Assembly: GCF_001956295.1 (NCBI RefSeq)
Contig: NZ_MRTD01000001.1
Coordinates: 62,001 to 126,000, forward strand
Length of the DNA: 64,000 bases
DNA from: Paenibacillus sp. FSL A5-0031
GTDB lineage: Bacteria; Bacillota; Bacilli; Paenibacillales; Paenibacillaceae
Direction: 5' to 3'
Of the stretch, positions 26,438 through 34,577 are shown piece after piece. The notes under the pieces were generated by a model. It saw nothing but the letters and a program-made list of their open reading frames with translations. It did not search any database and was not told the DNA's origin. The position numbers and the translations under genes are program-made. Positions within the stretch are counted from its first letter, which is position 1; every line of letters begins with the position of its first letter.

Positions 26438-27163
26438 TTGAAAATCAGAGGTGTAGCGCATAGGGGTTATCCGGTGAAATTGCCGGAAAACACATTATCT
26501 TCGTTTCAGGCGGCTATTGACTTGTCCTTTACCCACTTGGAGCTGGACGTCCATTTGTCTAAGGACGGTGTGACCGTGCTGATGCATGATTTTGCCATTG
26601 ACCGTATGACGGACGGGCAAGGTTTGATCCGCGATTATACGTTGGAGGAATTGAAAAGGTTCCGTGTGAAGGAAATAGAAACGATCCCGACGCTGGAGGA
26701 AGCGATGAAGTTGCTTAAGGGTAACATTTCTGTGCTTATCGAATTAAAGCAAACCGGAGACCGGTATCCGGGGCTGGAAGAAGCGGTGCTGGATGTTATT
26801 CGCCGTACGGATACATTGGACCAATCGCGGATTATCAGCTTCGACCATTTTTCCATAGCACGAACTAGAGAACTTGATCCTAATATTGAATTGGGAATGA
26901 TTTGCGGTGGCAGTATGCCTTACGTTTTCCCGTTTATGAAGGAGATCCGCTGTACGTATCTCGGGGTGCATAAACAATTTATGACGCCAAAATATGCGGA
27001 GATGATTGCGGAGCACGGCATTGAATCCGGCCCTTGGCCGATTGATTCGATTGAGGATATGGAGTTAATCGCAAAAAATTATCCGACATCTCTGATCACA
27101 ACTGACAATCTGGAGCTTTGGGCGGATTTTTACCGCAAACATCCCGAATTACATATTTCTTAA
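26438..27163 (+). CDS. Glycerophosphodiester phosphodiesterase (GDPD)
   Basis: A 241-residue TIM-barrel phosphodiesterase. Key residues are visible in VAHRGYPVKLPENTLSSF (His, Arg, Glu), LELDVHLSKDG (Glu, Asp metal ligands) and VLMHDFAIDRMTDG (second His). TTG at 26438 is chosen as the start because CGGAGGA lies 7 bases upstream and the conserved domain begins right after it. It hydrolyses glycerophosphodiesters to glycerol-3-phosphate and an alcohol, probably in the cytoplasm because no signal peptide is seen. Confidence 0.88.
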   Translation: MKIRGVAHRGYPVKLPENTLSSFQAAIDLSFTHLELDVHLSKDGVTVLMHDFAIDRMTDGQGLIRDYTLEELKRFRVKEIETIPTLEEAMKLLKGNISVLIELKQTGDRYPGLEEAVLDVIRRTDTLDQSRIISFDHFSIARTRELDPNIELGMICGGSMPYVFPFMKEIRCTYLGVHKQFMTPKYAEMIAEHGIESGPWPIDSIEDMELIAKNYPTSLITTDNLELWADFYRKHPELHIS

Positions 27164-27208
27164 TAAGTCATTTAGAAGTACATGAATAACAACTTTAACT
27201 GTGTAAAG

Positions 27209-27242
27209 GATAACCTTTTTGATGAAGGTTGTCTTTTTTTTT
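27209..27242 (+). terminator. Intrinsic terminator of the GH43-GDPD unit
   Basis: GATAACCTT / AAGGTTGTC stem with a short loop followed by nine T. Confidence 0.85.
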
Positions 27243-27291
27243 AGGCTTAATAACTTGCACACGCTCTATTCACTGGTTCACTTTCATTCTT

Positions 27292-27320
27292 AAAAATTCA
27301 CAGCCATTAAGGCTGTGGAA
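27292..27320 (-). terminator. Intrinsic terminator on the minus strand
   Basis: Read on the minus strand: TTCCACAGCC TTAAT GGCTGTGAA followed by TTTTTA. It directly follows the stop of the 77-residue minus-strand gene and supports that gene as real. Confidence 0.7.
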
Positions 27321-27326
27321 TCTTAA

Positions 27327-27560
27327 TTAATGTTGATTATTGAACAAGGGTTCCGTTCTAAGTAAATAGTTGCCTCTAACCTCTGCAGCCCAATTTGCAA
27401 AGACCTCTCTCCATTGAACACTGTTAAAGAAATCGTCAACGGAGGAGGAGGTTCGTAAATTACCGCGTACGGGAGGAAGCTCTCTTACAATGCTTACGGG
27501 TGAAAGTTTTTTCATGGGAAATTGCTGTGCTTTATCCTTAGTTGTTTTTGTATTGCTCAA
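27327..27560 (-). CDS. Small hypothetical protein, 77 residues
   Basis: A TTG start has GGAGATGTGAG at good spacing upstream on the minus strand, and a terminator follows the stop. The sequence (KLSPVSIVRELPPVRGNLRT, then SVDDFFNSVQWREVFANWAA) is soluble and has no membrane segment or known motif. The family is not recognised. Confidence 0.5.
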   Translation of the reverse strand: MSNTKTTKDKAQQFPMKKLSPVSIVRELPPVRGNLRTSSSVDDFFNSVQWREVFANWAAEVRGNYLLRTEPLFNNQH

Positions 27561-27681
27561 TTCTCACATCTCCAATGCCAAAGAATCATGATAATCAACG
27601 CTAGTCTATGCGCATTAGCCCATTTGTGTTACTGGACAATCACGAAGGGGAGAGGAGCGGAGATGACAGCGAAAAAAATTG

Positions 27682-27710
27682 TTGACCCAAAAGTAATTAG
27701 GTGCCATACT
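27682..27710 (+). promoter_or_regulatory. Promoter and operator half-site in front of the MarR gene
   Basis: TTGACC (27682-27687), 17-base spacer, CATACT (27705-27710). The spacer contains TAATTAGGTGCC, nearly the same as the half-site of the palindrome at 28317-28348, so the MarR protein probably represses its own promoter. The expected transcription start coincides with the ATG at 27717. Confidence 0.6.
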
Positions 27711-27716
27711 ATATAG

Positions 27717-28286
27717 ATGACGAACGATAAAAAAGTATTGATGGATAGTAACGCTGTTCCTTCACTTGTCCAAACGAAACGTCAGATTGAGCGCTACGGG
27801 TTGAACGTCGATGCGCAAGCTGTACTCGTCGCGTCTAGGCTGATGGCCGCTGGTGCCAAGCTTGAACATGCCGCGGAAATTCATTTTTCCAGATTCGGTT
27901 TGTCCACAGGCCGGTATCGTTTATTGGCGGATCTTGAAGATCACCAGGGTGAAGAGCTGCCCTCGCAATTAGCAGAGCATCTTGGCGTAACGCGTGCTAC
28001 CGTCACGGGGCTTATAGACAATCTCGAACGGGACGGGTACGTATCCCGCCGAACCAGTTCGGCGGATGGGCGTCAGAAATCAGTTGTTTTAACTGAGTAT
28101 GGAGCAAGTAAGCTTCGCGACATGGCTTCAGAGCACTTCGAGAGACTGGAAGCGATGGTCCGCTTGCTTACGGTCGAGGAGCGCAGTGTCTTTCTCGATT
28201 TGTTAGGTCGGGTGACGCAAGGCATGTCGGCATTGACCGACGAGCCGGGAGCATCTAAGGAAAATGGTAGCATACAGAAAGGGTAA
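27717..28286 (+). CDS. MarR family transcriptional regulator
   Basis: A 189-residue winged-helix regulator. The recognition region is PSQLAEHLGVTRATVTGLID, followed by the wing RRTSSADGRQKSVVLTEYG. No Shine-Dalgarno lies before ATG 27717 or the in-frame ATG 27741; the promoter position suggests a leaderless mRNA, or coupling to a 17-codon frame (27663-27716) that has a good ribosome binding site and ends exactly before the ATG. It heads an operon with a membrane protein and an NmrA-type oxidoreductase and probably controls them through the palindrome at 28317. Confidence 0.88.
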   Translation: MTNDKKVLMDSNAVPSLVQTKRQIERYGLNVDAQAVLVASRLMAAGAKLEHAAEIHFSRFGLSTGRYRLLADLEDHQGEELPSQLAEHLGVTRATVTGLIDNLERDGYVSRRTSSADGRQKSVVLTEYGASKLRDMASEHFERLEAMVRLLTVEERSVFLDLLGRVTQGMSALTDEPGASKENGSIQKG

Positions 28287-28289
28287 AAC

Positions 28290-28314
28290 GGGCTAGTCAT
28301 GCTAGCCCTTATTT
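28290..28314 (+). terminator. Weak intrinsic terminator after the MarR gene
   Basis: GGGCTAG / CTAGCCC stem with a 5-base loop followed by TTATTT. Confidence 0.5.
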
Positions 28315-28316
28315 AC

Positions 28317-28348
28317 CGCCATATAGTTAGGCGCCTAATTATATGGCG
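28317..28348. promoter_or_regulatory. 32-bp palindromic operator (MarR type)
   Basis: A 32-base inverted repeat with a single mismatched pair, centred on GTTAGGCGCCTAAT (28326-28339) with outer arms CGCCATATA and TATATGGCG. It lies 22 bases before the start of the membrane protein gene. A copy of one half-site is in the promoter of the MarR gene itself, which points to the MarR protein as the binder. Confidence 0.7.
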
Positions 28349-28370
28349 ATATAAACAGTTGGAGCAAATC

Positions 28371-28901
28371 ATGGAAGAAAGGTGTGACAACATGAGCAAT
28401 GTGAAGCATTCGCACAAAACTGATCCTGCTAATAGCCTTGCATCGAAGGGCTCCGAATTGAAAGGTTTTGTGCTATGGCGCGAAGTACTGATGGCCTATG
28501 TTTCGCCCGCCGTCATGGCAGGCATCGGGGGACTGATCACAGGCGACAAGAGCCTTCAGATTGCTGCGTTAACCACAATTGGAGGAACGTCTGCGCTGAT
28601 TGCATGGCTATTGGGGCTTTGGCTGCGCAAATGGGGGAGAAGTATACGATGGGTTGTCGGGCTGCCTCGTTTGCTAGTCGTTGTCATGTTCGCGATAATC
28701 TGCGCTTCGCTCGCCTTTTACGCCGCATGGTTGACGAACAAAATGCCGGATACAGTTCGTTTGATCGACTATTCGATTTGGTTTGATCGCATATGGATCG
28801 ATTTTCCGTTATCCGGCACGATTGCAAGTACGATCATAACATGGCGTTGGCGCAAGGCGTTGGAAAAAAATGATACGTTAAACGGAGGAGATAGAAGATG
28901 A
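28371..28901 (+). CDS. Four-helix membrane protein of unknown function
   Basis: A protein of about 176 residues with four hydrophobic segments (VLMAYVSPAVMAGIGGLI, AALTTIGGTSALIAWLLGLW, LLVVVMFAIICASLAFYAAW and PLSGTIASTIITW). ATG at 28371 follows TTGGAGC; ATG at 28392 with GAAAGG is an alternative. It overlaps the next start by ATGA. The family is not recognised. Its position under the MarR operator with an NmrA-type enzyme suggests a stress- or compound-induced function. Confidence 0.65.
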   Translation: MEERCDNMSNVKHSHKTDPANSLASKGSELKGFVLWREVLMAYVSPAVMAGIGGLITGDKSLQIAALTTIGGTSALIAWLLGLWLRKWGRSIRWVVGLPRLLVVVMFAIICASLAFYAAWLTNKMPDTVRLIDYSIWFDRIWIDFPLSGTIASTIITWRWRKALEKNDTLNGGDRR

Positions 28902-29764
28902 TAGCAATTATTGGAGCAACAGGCACGATAGGGAGCGAACTTTTGAAACGTTTGGCCGATCTTGGAGTGCCCGCTCGGGCGCTTAGCAGAGAACCGGAGA
29001 AGCTGCGCAACCGGCTCGGAGATGCAGGTAAATCCACAATCGAGGTGGCAGGGGCAGATGCCGCCGATCCCGAATCGCTTCGCCGCGCGTTTGCCGGAGT
29101 GAAGCAGCTCTTCTTGACCATATCCAACAGCCCGAGACAGGTCGAGTTGGAATTGTCGATCATTCGCCTCGCTGCCGAAGCCGGAATCGAGCATATCGTA
29201 AAAATATCCAGTCCAGCCTTCGAAGAGCTCTCGCCCGTGGCAGTCGCCGGCTGGCATCGCGATATCGAGTCGTTTTTGGACGAATCCGGTATGACTCGCA
29301 CGGTATTGCGTCCCTATGCGTTCATGCAAAATTTGCTGCGCCATGTTCCGACGATTACAGCTCAAGGTGCTTTCTTCGGCGTCATGGGCGATGCGCCTTG
29401 CAATTTCATCGATTGCCGGGATATAGCGGACGTTGCAGCAGAAGTTCTGACCAACCAGGAGGCCGCCGGACGTATTTATACGCTTACCGGACCCGAGATC
29501 TACAGCTATCCGCAGATCGCGGATAAGCTATCCGATTTGCTAGGCAAGACGATTCGCTACATAAATGTGGAGCCTCAAGCGATGCATCGCAATCTGACTG
29601 AGCAAGGGCGCATGCCCCCTTGGCTCGCAAACCACGTTGTAGAAATTCAGACGATGTCTACGTTGGTGCCGGAAAGGCCAACGGACGATGTCACGCGTTT
29701 GCTCGGCAGACAGCCCCGAACGCTGGACGGGTTTCTGCAAGAGAATGTGGAAATATTTCGGTAG
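28898..29764 (+). CDS. NmrA-like NAD(P)-binding oxidoreductase/sensor
   Basis: A 288-residue atypical short-chain dehydrogenase. The N-terminal nucleotide-binding motif is IGATGTIGSELL, followed by LSREPEKLRNRLGD (cofactor discrimination) and a C-terminal substrate lobe. The classical YxxxK is not evident, as in NmrA/QOR2-type proteins that reduce quinones or only sense NADP. GGAGGA precedes the ATG, which overlaps the membrane protein stop. Control by the MarR protein fits a response to quinones or electrophiles, which is inference. Confidence 0.82.
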   Translation: MIAIIGATGTIGSELLKRLADLGVPARALSREPEKLRNRLGDAGKSTIEVAGADAADPESLRRAFAGVKQLFLTISNSPRQVELELSIIRLAAEAGIEHIVKISSPAFEELSPVAVAGWHRDIESFLDESGMTRTVLRPYAFMQNLLRHVPTITAQGAFFGVMGDAPCNFIDCRDIADVAAEVLTNQEAAGRIYTLTGPEIYSYPQIADKLSDLLGKTIRYINVEPQAMHRNLTEQGRMPPWLANHVVEIQTMSTLVPERPTDDVTRLLGRQPRTLDGFLQENVEIFR

Positions 29765-29793
29765 ACATCTGTAAATAGAGCGTTCTCCAAACC

Positions 29794-29835
29794 AAACCGT
29801 CTGAACCGGCTGTCACAGCCTTCAGGCGGTTTTTG
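29794..29835 (+). terminator. Intrinsic terminator of the MarR operon
   Basis: AAACCGTCTGAA / TTCAGGCGGTTT stem, with a nested GGCTG/CAGCC hairpin as loop, followed by TTTTT. Confidence 0.8.
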
Positions 29836-30030
29836 TGATTAAAGTTATTCCAGGGAAAGGTTCTGCTTGAAATAGGTAAACCTCTTACGCCGCTCTATTG
29901 ATGTAATCGATGCTGATAATATTATAAGGGCATCATTTATTGTCGAAGAAATATATGAGAGAATTATAAATACAACATTCTCGAAGTTTACATTAAAAAC
30001 GACTTGATGCTAGGGAGCAGGTAGAGAACA

Positions 30031-30861
30031 ATGATAAATCTAGATAAATTAGCAGAGATCTTTGCTGCTGGTACCTATGAAATAGAAGATGTCTATCGTT
30101 TAGTCATCCAGCCGAAAAGTATATTGCGTGAATTTACTACCGTTAGGCATGGGTTTCTTTTTATCATCCGTGGAGAAGGTAGATTATGTGTGAACGGAAA
30201 GGAATATCAATTACTTCCCGGATCAGTTTTTCATGCGGCTCCAGGTATGCAAATGACCTCGAAAGTTATAGGACAATCAGAGTTCGTGTATTATTCGCTT
30301 TTTTATAAAATAGATAAGTTAGATGATGTAAATTGGACTCATGAATGCGACTCTCATTTCAGGCTGGAACCGGGTGCAAATCCAAGAGTGATGGAATTAC
30401 TAATCATGCTTCATCAGAATGTCCATGCATCTGGAGGGATTGAAAAACTTCGTGTCAAGGAGTTATTCTTAAGCATCTTACATCAAATTCTAATTGGTTG
30501 CAGGAATCGAGAGAATGCCAGTTCTCCTAGTAAAAGGGTAGTAGAGGAAGCCATTGCATACATTAACGGACATTATATGAATCCACTTGCACTCGACGAG
30601 TTAGCTGAACTGCATGCAATGAGTACAAAAAGCTTCTCATACTTCTTTCACAAATATACCGGGTTCCGTCCAATCGACTATGTTATTAATTATCGTATGG
30701 AAAGAGCTAGTGACCTACTCAAAGCAGGCAGTTTCTCCATCCACGATATTGCCGTTAGCGTAGGTTATACGAATCCTTTATATTTCAGCCGATTATTTAA
30801 AAAGAAATTTGGTGTGTCTCCATCCGCATACACACATAAATTAGATAATCATATATATTGA
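30031..30861 (+). CDS. AraC family transcriptional regulator
   Basis: A 276-residue regulator with an N-terminal cupin-like sensor domain (FLFIIRGEGRLCVNGKEYQL) and C-terminal AraC HTH pair (LDELAELHAMSTKSFSYFFH, IHDIAVSVGYTNPLYFSRLF). GGGAGCAGG precedes the ATG. It is monocistronic, with its own terminator, directly upstream of the Fur-controlled iron cassette. In Bacillus relatives AraC proteins next to siderophore importers act as ligand-dependent activators, so a link is possible but not shown. Confidence 0.9.
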   Translation: MINLDKLAEIFAAGTYEIEDVYRLVIQPKSILREFTTVRHGFLFIIRGEGRLCVNGKEYQLLPGSVFHAAPGMQMTSKVIGQSEFVYYSLFYKIDKLDDVNWTHECDSHFRLEPGANPRVMELLIMLHQNVHASGGIEKLRVKELFLSILHQILIGCRNRENASSPSKRVVEEAIAYINGHYMNPLALDELAELHAMSTKSFSYFFHKYTGFRPIDYVINYRMERASDLLKAGSFSIHDIAVSVGYTNPLYFSRLFKKKFGVSPSAYTHKLDNHIY

Positions 30862-30877
30862 TTTTCCGATATAGATT

Positions 30878-30920
30878 AAGCCTGCAACGGATGGTGATGA
30901 GCCTGAAGTGCAGGCTTTTT
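30878..30920 (+). terminator. Intrinsic terminator
   Basis: AAGCCTGCA / TGCAGGCTT stem with a long loop followed by TTTT, after the AraC gene. Confidence 0.75.
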
Positions 30921-31079
30921 GTCATTTTTCTTACTCTTTCCTACCAGTTCCCACTGCAGCATTGTTTTGATATCACTTCATCATTAATCATCAAGCATCA
31001 AGCTTGATTTAGACAATTATGCATATGGAATTTGTGATTTGTGTATTTGAAATTGGTTCAGTCCTTGCTAAACTATGTT

Positions 31080-31108
31080 TTGACAATGAGAATCATTATT
31101 AGTAATTT
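31080..31108 (+). promoter_or_regulatory. Promoter with overlapping Fur box
   Basis: TTGACA (31080-31085), 17-base spacer, TAATTT (31103-31108). Inside it, GACAATGAGAATCATTATT (31082-31100) matches the classical 19-base Fur box GATAATGATAATCATTATC at 16 positions. Fur bound here would cover both promoter elements, giving repression when iron is sufficient. The downstream genes are iron-uptake genes, which supports the call. Confidence 0.85.
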
Positions 31109-31181
31109 ATCTGATAGAGACTACATTTAATCGAAGTGTTATCTCGAAGCAAATTTATTTCCATAAGAAAGGTTGGTAGAA

Positions 31182-32489
31182 ATGGCTGCAAATAAACAAT
31201 TATTGATTGGATTGTCCTTGTCTGCAACTTGGATGAAAGGGGACGGTTGGCGGCGTGCAGATAGTGGAATAGAAAAAATGAATTCAATTGACTATTACAT
31301 TGACTTGGCAAAGATGGCGGAGAAGTCAAAGCTCGATTTTCTGTTTAAGGCGGATTATCTTTATGTTAGCCCGCAGATGATCGGCGATTCTGCTAATTAC
31401 GGAAGCCCTGACCCTACTATGATGTTTGCTGCAATTGCCCATGAGACGGAGAGGATCGGACTGGTTACAACGATTTCAACGACTTTTAATCCGCCTTATG
31501 TTGTTGCAAGGCAGCTTCAGTCGTTGCACTGGCTGAGCAATGGACGAGCCGGCTGGAATATTGTCACTTCTATTGAAGGTGCTGAGAACTTCGGCGATTC
31601 TCCAATGCCGTCACCGCAAGAAAGATATGCGAAGGCAGGGGAATTTACAGATGTCGTAAGGAAGCTCTGGGACAGTTTCCCGAGTGAAGCCATTGTTATT
31701 GACCGCGAATCAGGCGTATTTTCGGATAAGGATAAAGTGACCGCTATTCATCATAATGGTGATTTTTTCAGTGTAAAAGGACCGCTTACTTTACCTTCTC
31801 ATGAATCTGGTTCCATTCCTTTGTTCCAAGCGGGCGCTTCAGATATTGGAAGAAATTTTGCCTCTTCCGTAGCCGATGCTATTTTTGCTGCAATGCCGGA
31901 TATTGAATCGGGTGTAGAACTGCGCAATGATCTGAGAAGAAGAGCCACTGAACATGGGCGTGATCCGAACACCATCAAAGTTTTGCCTGGGTTATATTTT
32001 TTTCTGGCAGACTCTCGCGAAGAAGCGCATGAATTGCATAAGGCTGCGCATGCACATTTAAGTATGGAGCGCAGACATGCCTCTCTCAAATCGGTGCTGG
32101 GCTTAGATTTAAGCGGTCTTCCATTGGATTCTTGCGTAACTGCAGCTATGCTTCCTAATCCTAATCAGCCCGTCCGCAGTCGGACACATGCCGAGCTGCT
32201 GCGCCGGTTTATTACAAAGTATCAGCCTACAGTGGAAGAGGTATTGGCAAGGCCGGAGGTTGTTGGATCTGCCCATTGGGTATCTGTTGGTACGGTGGAG
32301 GATGTGCTGAACGATATTATTGAGAGGTTTGAGGGTGGAGCTATTGATGGATTTATCGCCCTTCCAGGCGGTTCAGAAAAATCTATGAACATATTTTTTG
32401 AGAAGCTGATGCCGGAGTTGGTTGAAAGAGGTTTGTTTAAAAGTGAATATATGGGGTTCACTTTGCGTGATCATTTAGGGATTTCATAA
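31182..32489 (+). CDS. FMN-dependent luciferase-like monooxygenase (NtaA/SnaA/DszA family)
   Basis: A 435-residue TIM-barrel flavin monooxygenase. Typical segments are FLFKADYLYV, SPDPTMMFAAIAHETERIGL, TTISTTFNPPYVVARQLQSL, GRAGWNIVTSIEGAENFG and LFQAGASDIGRNFA. ATG at 31182 follows AGAAAGG. Family members use FMNH2 from a partner reductase to oxidise or cleave chelators such as nitrilotriacetate and EDTA. As first gene under the Fur box and ahead of a siderophore importer, it may degrade or modify an imported iron chelate to release iron. This last step is inference. Confidence 0.85.
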   Translation: MAANKQLLIGLSLSATWMKGDGWRRADSGIEKMNSIDYYIDLAKMAEKSKLDFLFKADYLYVSPQMIGDSANYGSPDPTMMFAAIAHETERIGLVTTISTTFNPPYVVARQLQSLHWLSNGRAGWNIVTSIEGAENFGDSPMPSPQERYAKAGEFTDVVRKLWDSFPSEAIVIDRESGVFSDKDKVTAIHHNGDFFSVKGPLTLPSHESGSIPLFQAGASDIGRNFASSVADAIFAAMPDIESGVELRNDLRRRATEHGRDPNTIKVLPGLYFFLADSREEAHELHKAAHAHLSMERRHASLKSVLGLDLSGLPLDSCVTAAMLPNPNQPVRSRTHAELLRRFITKYQPTVEEVLARPEVVGSAHWVSVGTVEDVLNDIIERFEGGAIDGFIALPGGSEKSMNIFFEKLMPELVERGLFKSEYMGFTLRDHLGIS

Positions 32490-32545
32490 GGCATTATCAA
32501 TCATTAATACAGAAAGATCATTTTTGGAAGGGGTTTAGGAGAAAA

Positions 32546-33553
32546 ATGAATAAAAAGTTTATGTTAATGGGTTTATTTTCCTTATTGCTGCTTTTTTTGA
32601 CTGCATGTGGAGGAGATAAAAAGAATGAACAGGAATCACCTCCACCTGCGAGTATCGAAGAAACGGCACAACCTAGTAAGGAAAATAAGGTGGAAAATAC
32701 GGGCGAAAGCGATACAAGAACGATTGAGTATCTCGGTGAAAAATATATTGTCCCACAACATGTAGAACAAATTGTGATTACCGGCGCGATGGAAGCAATG
32801 GAAGATGCGGTAGTACTTGACGTGCATCCTGTAGGGGCAATCTCGATCGGAGGAAAGTTCCCGGAGATGTTTGCTTCGGTAACAGGTCAATCGGAATCCA
32901 TAGGTGAAAAGATACAGCCGAATTTTGAGAAGATATTGCAATTGAAGCCAGACGTTATTTTAGGTTCAACCAAGTTTCAGGATGATGTGCTGGTAAAACT
33001 GCAAAAAATTGCTCCTACTATTTTAGTCTCGCACATTTCTACCAATTGGGAGTCCAATCTTAAGTTAATGGCAGAACTGACTGGCAAGCAAGCAGAGGCA
33101 GAAGCGGTATTGTCTAAATACCAAACAGATACGGAAGCCATCAAAGCATCGTTGAAGGAAAAGCTTCAAGGTAAAAAAGTAGCTGCTCTACGTATTCGCG
33201 GGGCACAAGTTTACGTTTATCCCAAAGATGTATTCCTTAATCCTGTCTTGTACACAGAAATTGGTCTAGAGGTTCCGGAGCAGGTGAACTTAGCGAAAAC
33301 GCAGGAAGCGATCTCTGTCGAGCAGCTTGCAGAAATGAATCCGGATTATTTGTTCATGCAATTTTCTATGAGTGAAAATGAAGATGCGCAAAAGGCTTTT
33401 GAAGACTTGAAAAAGAATCCTATTATTCAAAATATTAATGCCTTTAAAAACAATCATGTATATGTCAATGTGGTGGACCCGCTTATGGAAGGAGGACCTG
33501 CTTACAGCCGCATTAAATTCCTAGAAAGTGTGCAGGAGCATCTGGATAAGTAA
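32546..33553 (+). CDS. Iron-siderophore-binding lipoprotein (FhuD/FeuA-like)
   Basis: A 335-residue class III binding protein. The signal peptide ends at the lipobox LTAC with Cys21; the mature part starts with an acidic linker. The two lobes are visible in IVITGAMEAMEDAVVLDVHP with VGAI, and in ILQLKPDVILGSTKF and EQLAEMNPDYLFMQFS, typical of PeripBP_2 proteins that bind ferric siderophores. GGAGAAAA precedes the ATG. It is followed by two FecCD permeases. The siderophore is unknown. Confidence 0.92.
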   Translation: MNKKFMLMGLFSLLLLFLTACGGDKKNEQESPPPASIEETAQPSKENKVENTGESDTRTIEYLGEKYIVPQHVEQIVITGAMEAMEDAVVLDVHPVGAISIGGKFPEMFASVTGQSESIGEKIQPNFEKILQLKPDVILGSTKFQDDVLVKLQKIAPTILVSHISTNWESNLKLMAELTGKQAEAEAVLSKYQTDTEAIKASLKEKLQGKKVAALRIRGAQVYVYPKDVFLNPVLYTEIGLEVPEQVNLAKTQEAISVEQLAEMNPDYLFMQFSMSENEDAQKAFEDLKKNPIIQNINAFKNNHVYVNVVDPLMEGGPAYSRIKFLESVQEHLDK

Positions 33554-33572
33554 TGGAATGGAGCAGAACGGA

Positions 33573-34577
33573 ATGCGCTCGTTATTAAGCCGAAGAATTG
33601 TTCAGATTGTCCTATTTTTCATATTTTTAAGTGTGACCATCGAAGTATCTATTACTTATGGTTCGAAATCTATTAGTTATGGAACTGTGTGGAACGCGCT
33701 CTTTCATTTCGATTCCGAAAATATGGATCACCTAATCGTTCAAACCTCGCGTTTCCCGCGTGTGGTTGGTGCACTGTTGATTGGCGCATTCATGGCGGTT
33801 TCAGGGGCTTTAATGCAGGGAATGACTAGAAACTATCTTGCCTCTCCTTCCATTATGGGTGTGGCTGATGGCTCGGTATTTCTCATAACATTATGTATGA
33901 TTTTTTTACCGGGGGCTTCTTCTATGACCCTGATTATGTTCTCGTTGATCGGCTCAGCGCTTGGTGCCACTCTAGTTTTTTCAATAGCTAGATTGATGCC
34001 CAGCGGGATGTCGCCTTTAACTTTGGCTATTTTAGGGACAATTATAGGTACTTTCTTGAGTGGAATATCACAAGCGTTATCAACGTATTATCAAGTCTCG
34101 CAAAACATTAGCTTTTGGTATAACGCAAGATTGCACCAAATGGATCCGACGATTATAAAATGGTCGATACCATTTGCGATTGTTGGGTTGGTGCTTGCTT
34201 TTGTCGTCACTCGTTCCATTACGGCGATTTCTCTTGGGGATGATGTTGCACAAGGATTGGGCATTAATCTCATTGTTATGAAAGCTTTGACGATGTTAAG
34301 CGTAGTGATTTTAACAGGAATCTCGGTTGCTATGGCTGGGTCAATCGCTTTTATCGGATTAATTATCCCTCATATTACGAGAATTATTGTCGGGCAGGAT
34401 TATAGAAAAATAATTCCTTTGACAGCCGTGTTGGGTGCTTTCTTTTTAGCATGGTCTGATATCATCAGCCGCTTTCTAAATCATCCCTTCGAGACGCCAA
34501 TTGGTGTAGTCACCGCCTTGTTTGGTGTTCCTTACTTTCTGTACTTAGTTAAGACGAGAGGGGGAAGGAGCACTTGA
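33573..34577 (+). CDS. FecCD-type iron-siderophore ABC permease, first subunit
   Basis: A 334-residue permease with about nine to ten helices. FPRVVGALLIGAFMAVSGAL followed by MQG and the SPSIMGVADGS loop are FecCD hallmarks, as is the C-terminal GSIAFIGLIIPHITR. ATG at 33573 has GGAG upstream; earlier in-frame starts overlap the lipoprotein. Its stop overlaps the next start (TTGA). It forms a heterodimeric channel with the next gene product. Confidence 0.92.
   Translation: MRSLLSRRIVQIVLFFIFLSVTIEVSITYGSKSISYGTVWNALFHFDSENMDHLIVQTSRFPRVVGALLIGAFMAVSGALMQGMTRNYLASPSIMGVADGSVFLITLCMIFLPGASSMTLIMFSLIGSALGATLVFSIARLMPSGMSPLTLAILGTIIGTFLSGISQALSTYYQVSQNISFWYNARLHQMDPTIIKWSIPFAIVGLVLAFVVTRSITAISLGDDVAQGLGINLIVMKALTMLSVVILTGISVAMAGSIAFIGLIIPHITRIIVGQDYRKIIPLTAVLGAFFLAWSDIISRFLNHPFETPIGVVTALFGVPYFLYLVKTRGGRST

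Noticed and set aside
28769..29365. 198-codon minus-strand frame opposite the NmrA-like gene
   Set aside because: The + strand frame has clear Rossmann motifs and a ribosome binding site; the reverse frame has neither.
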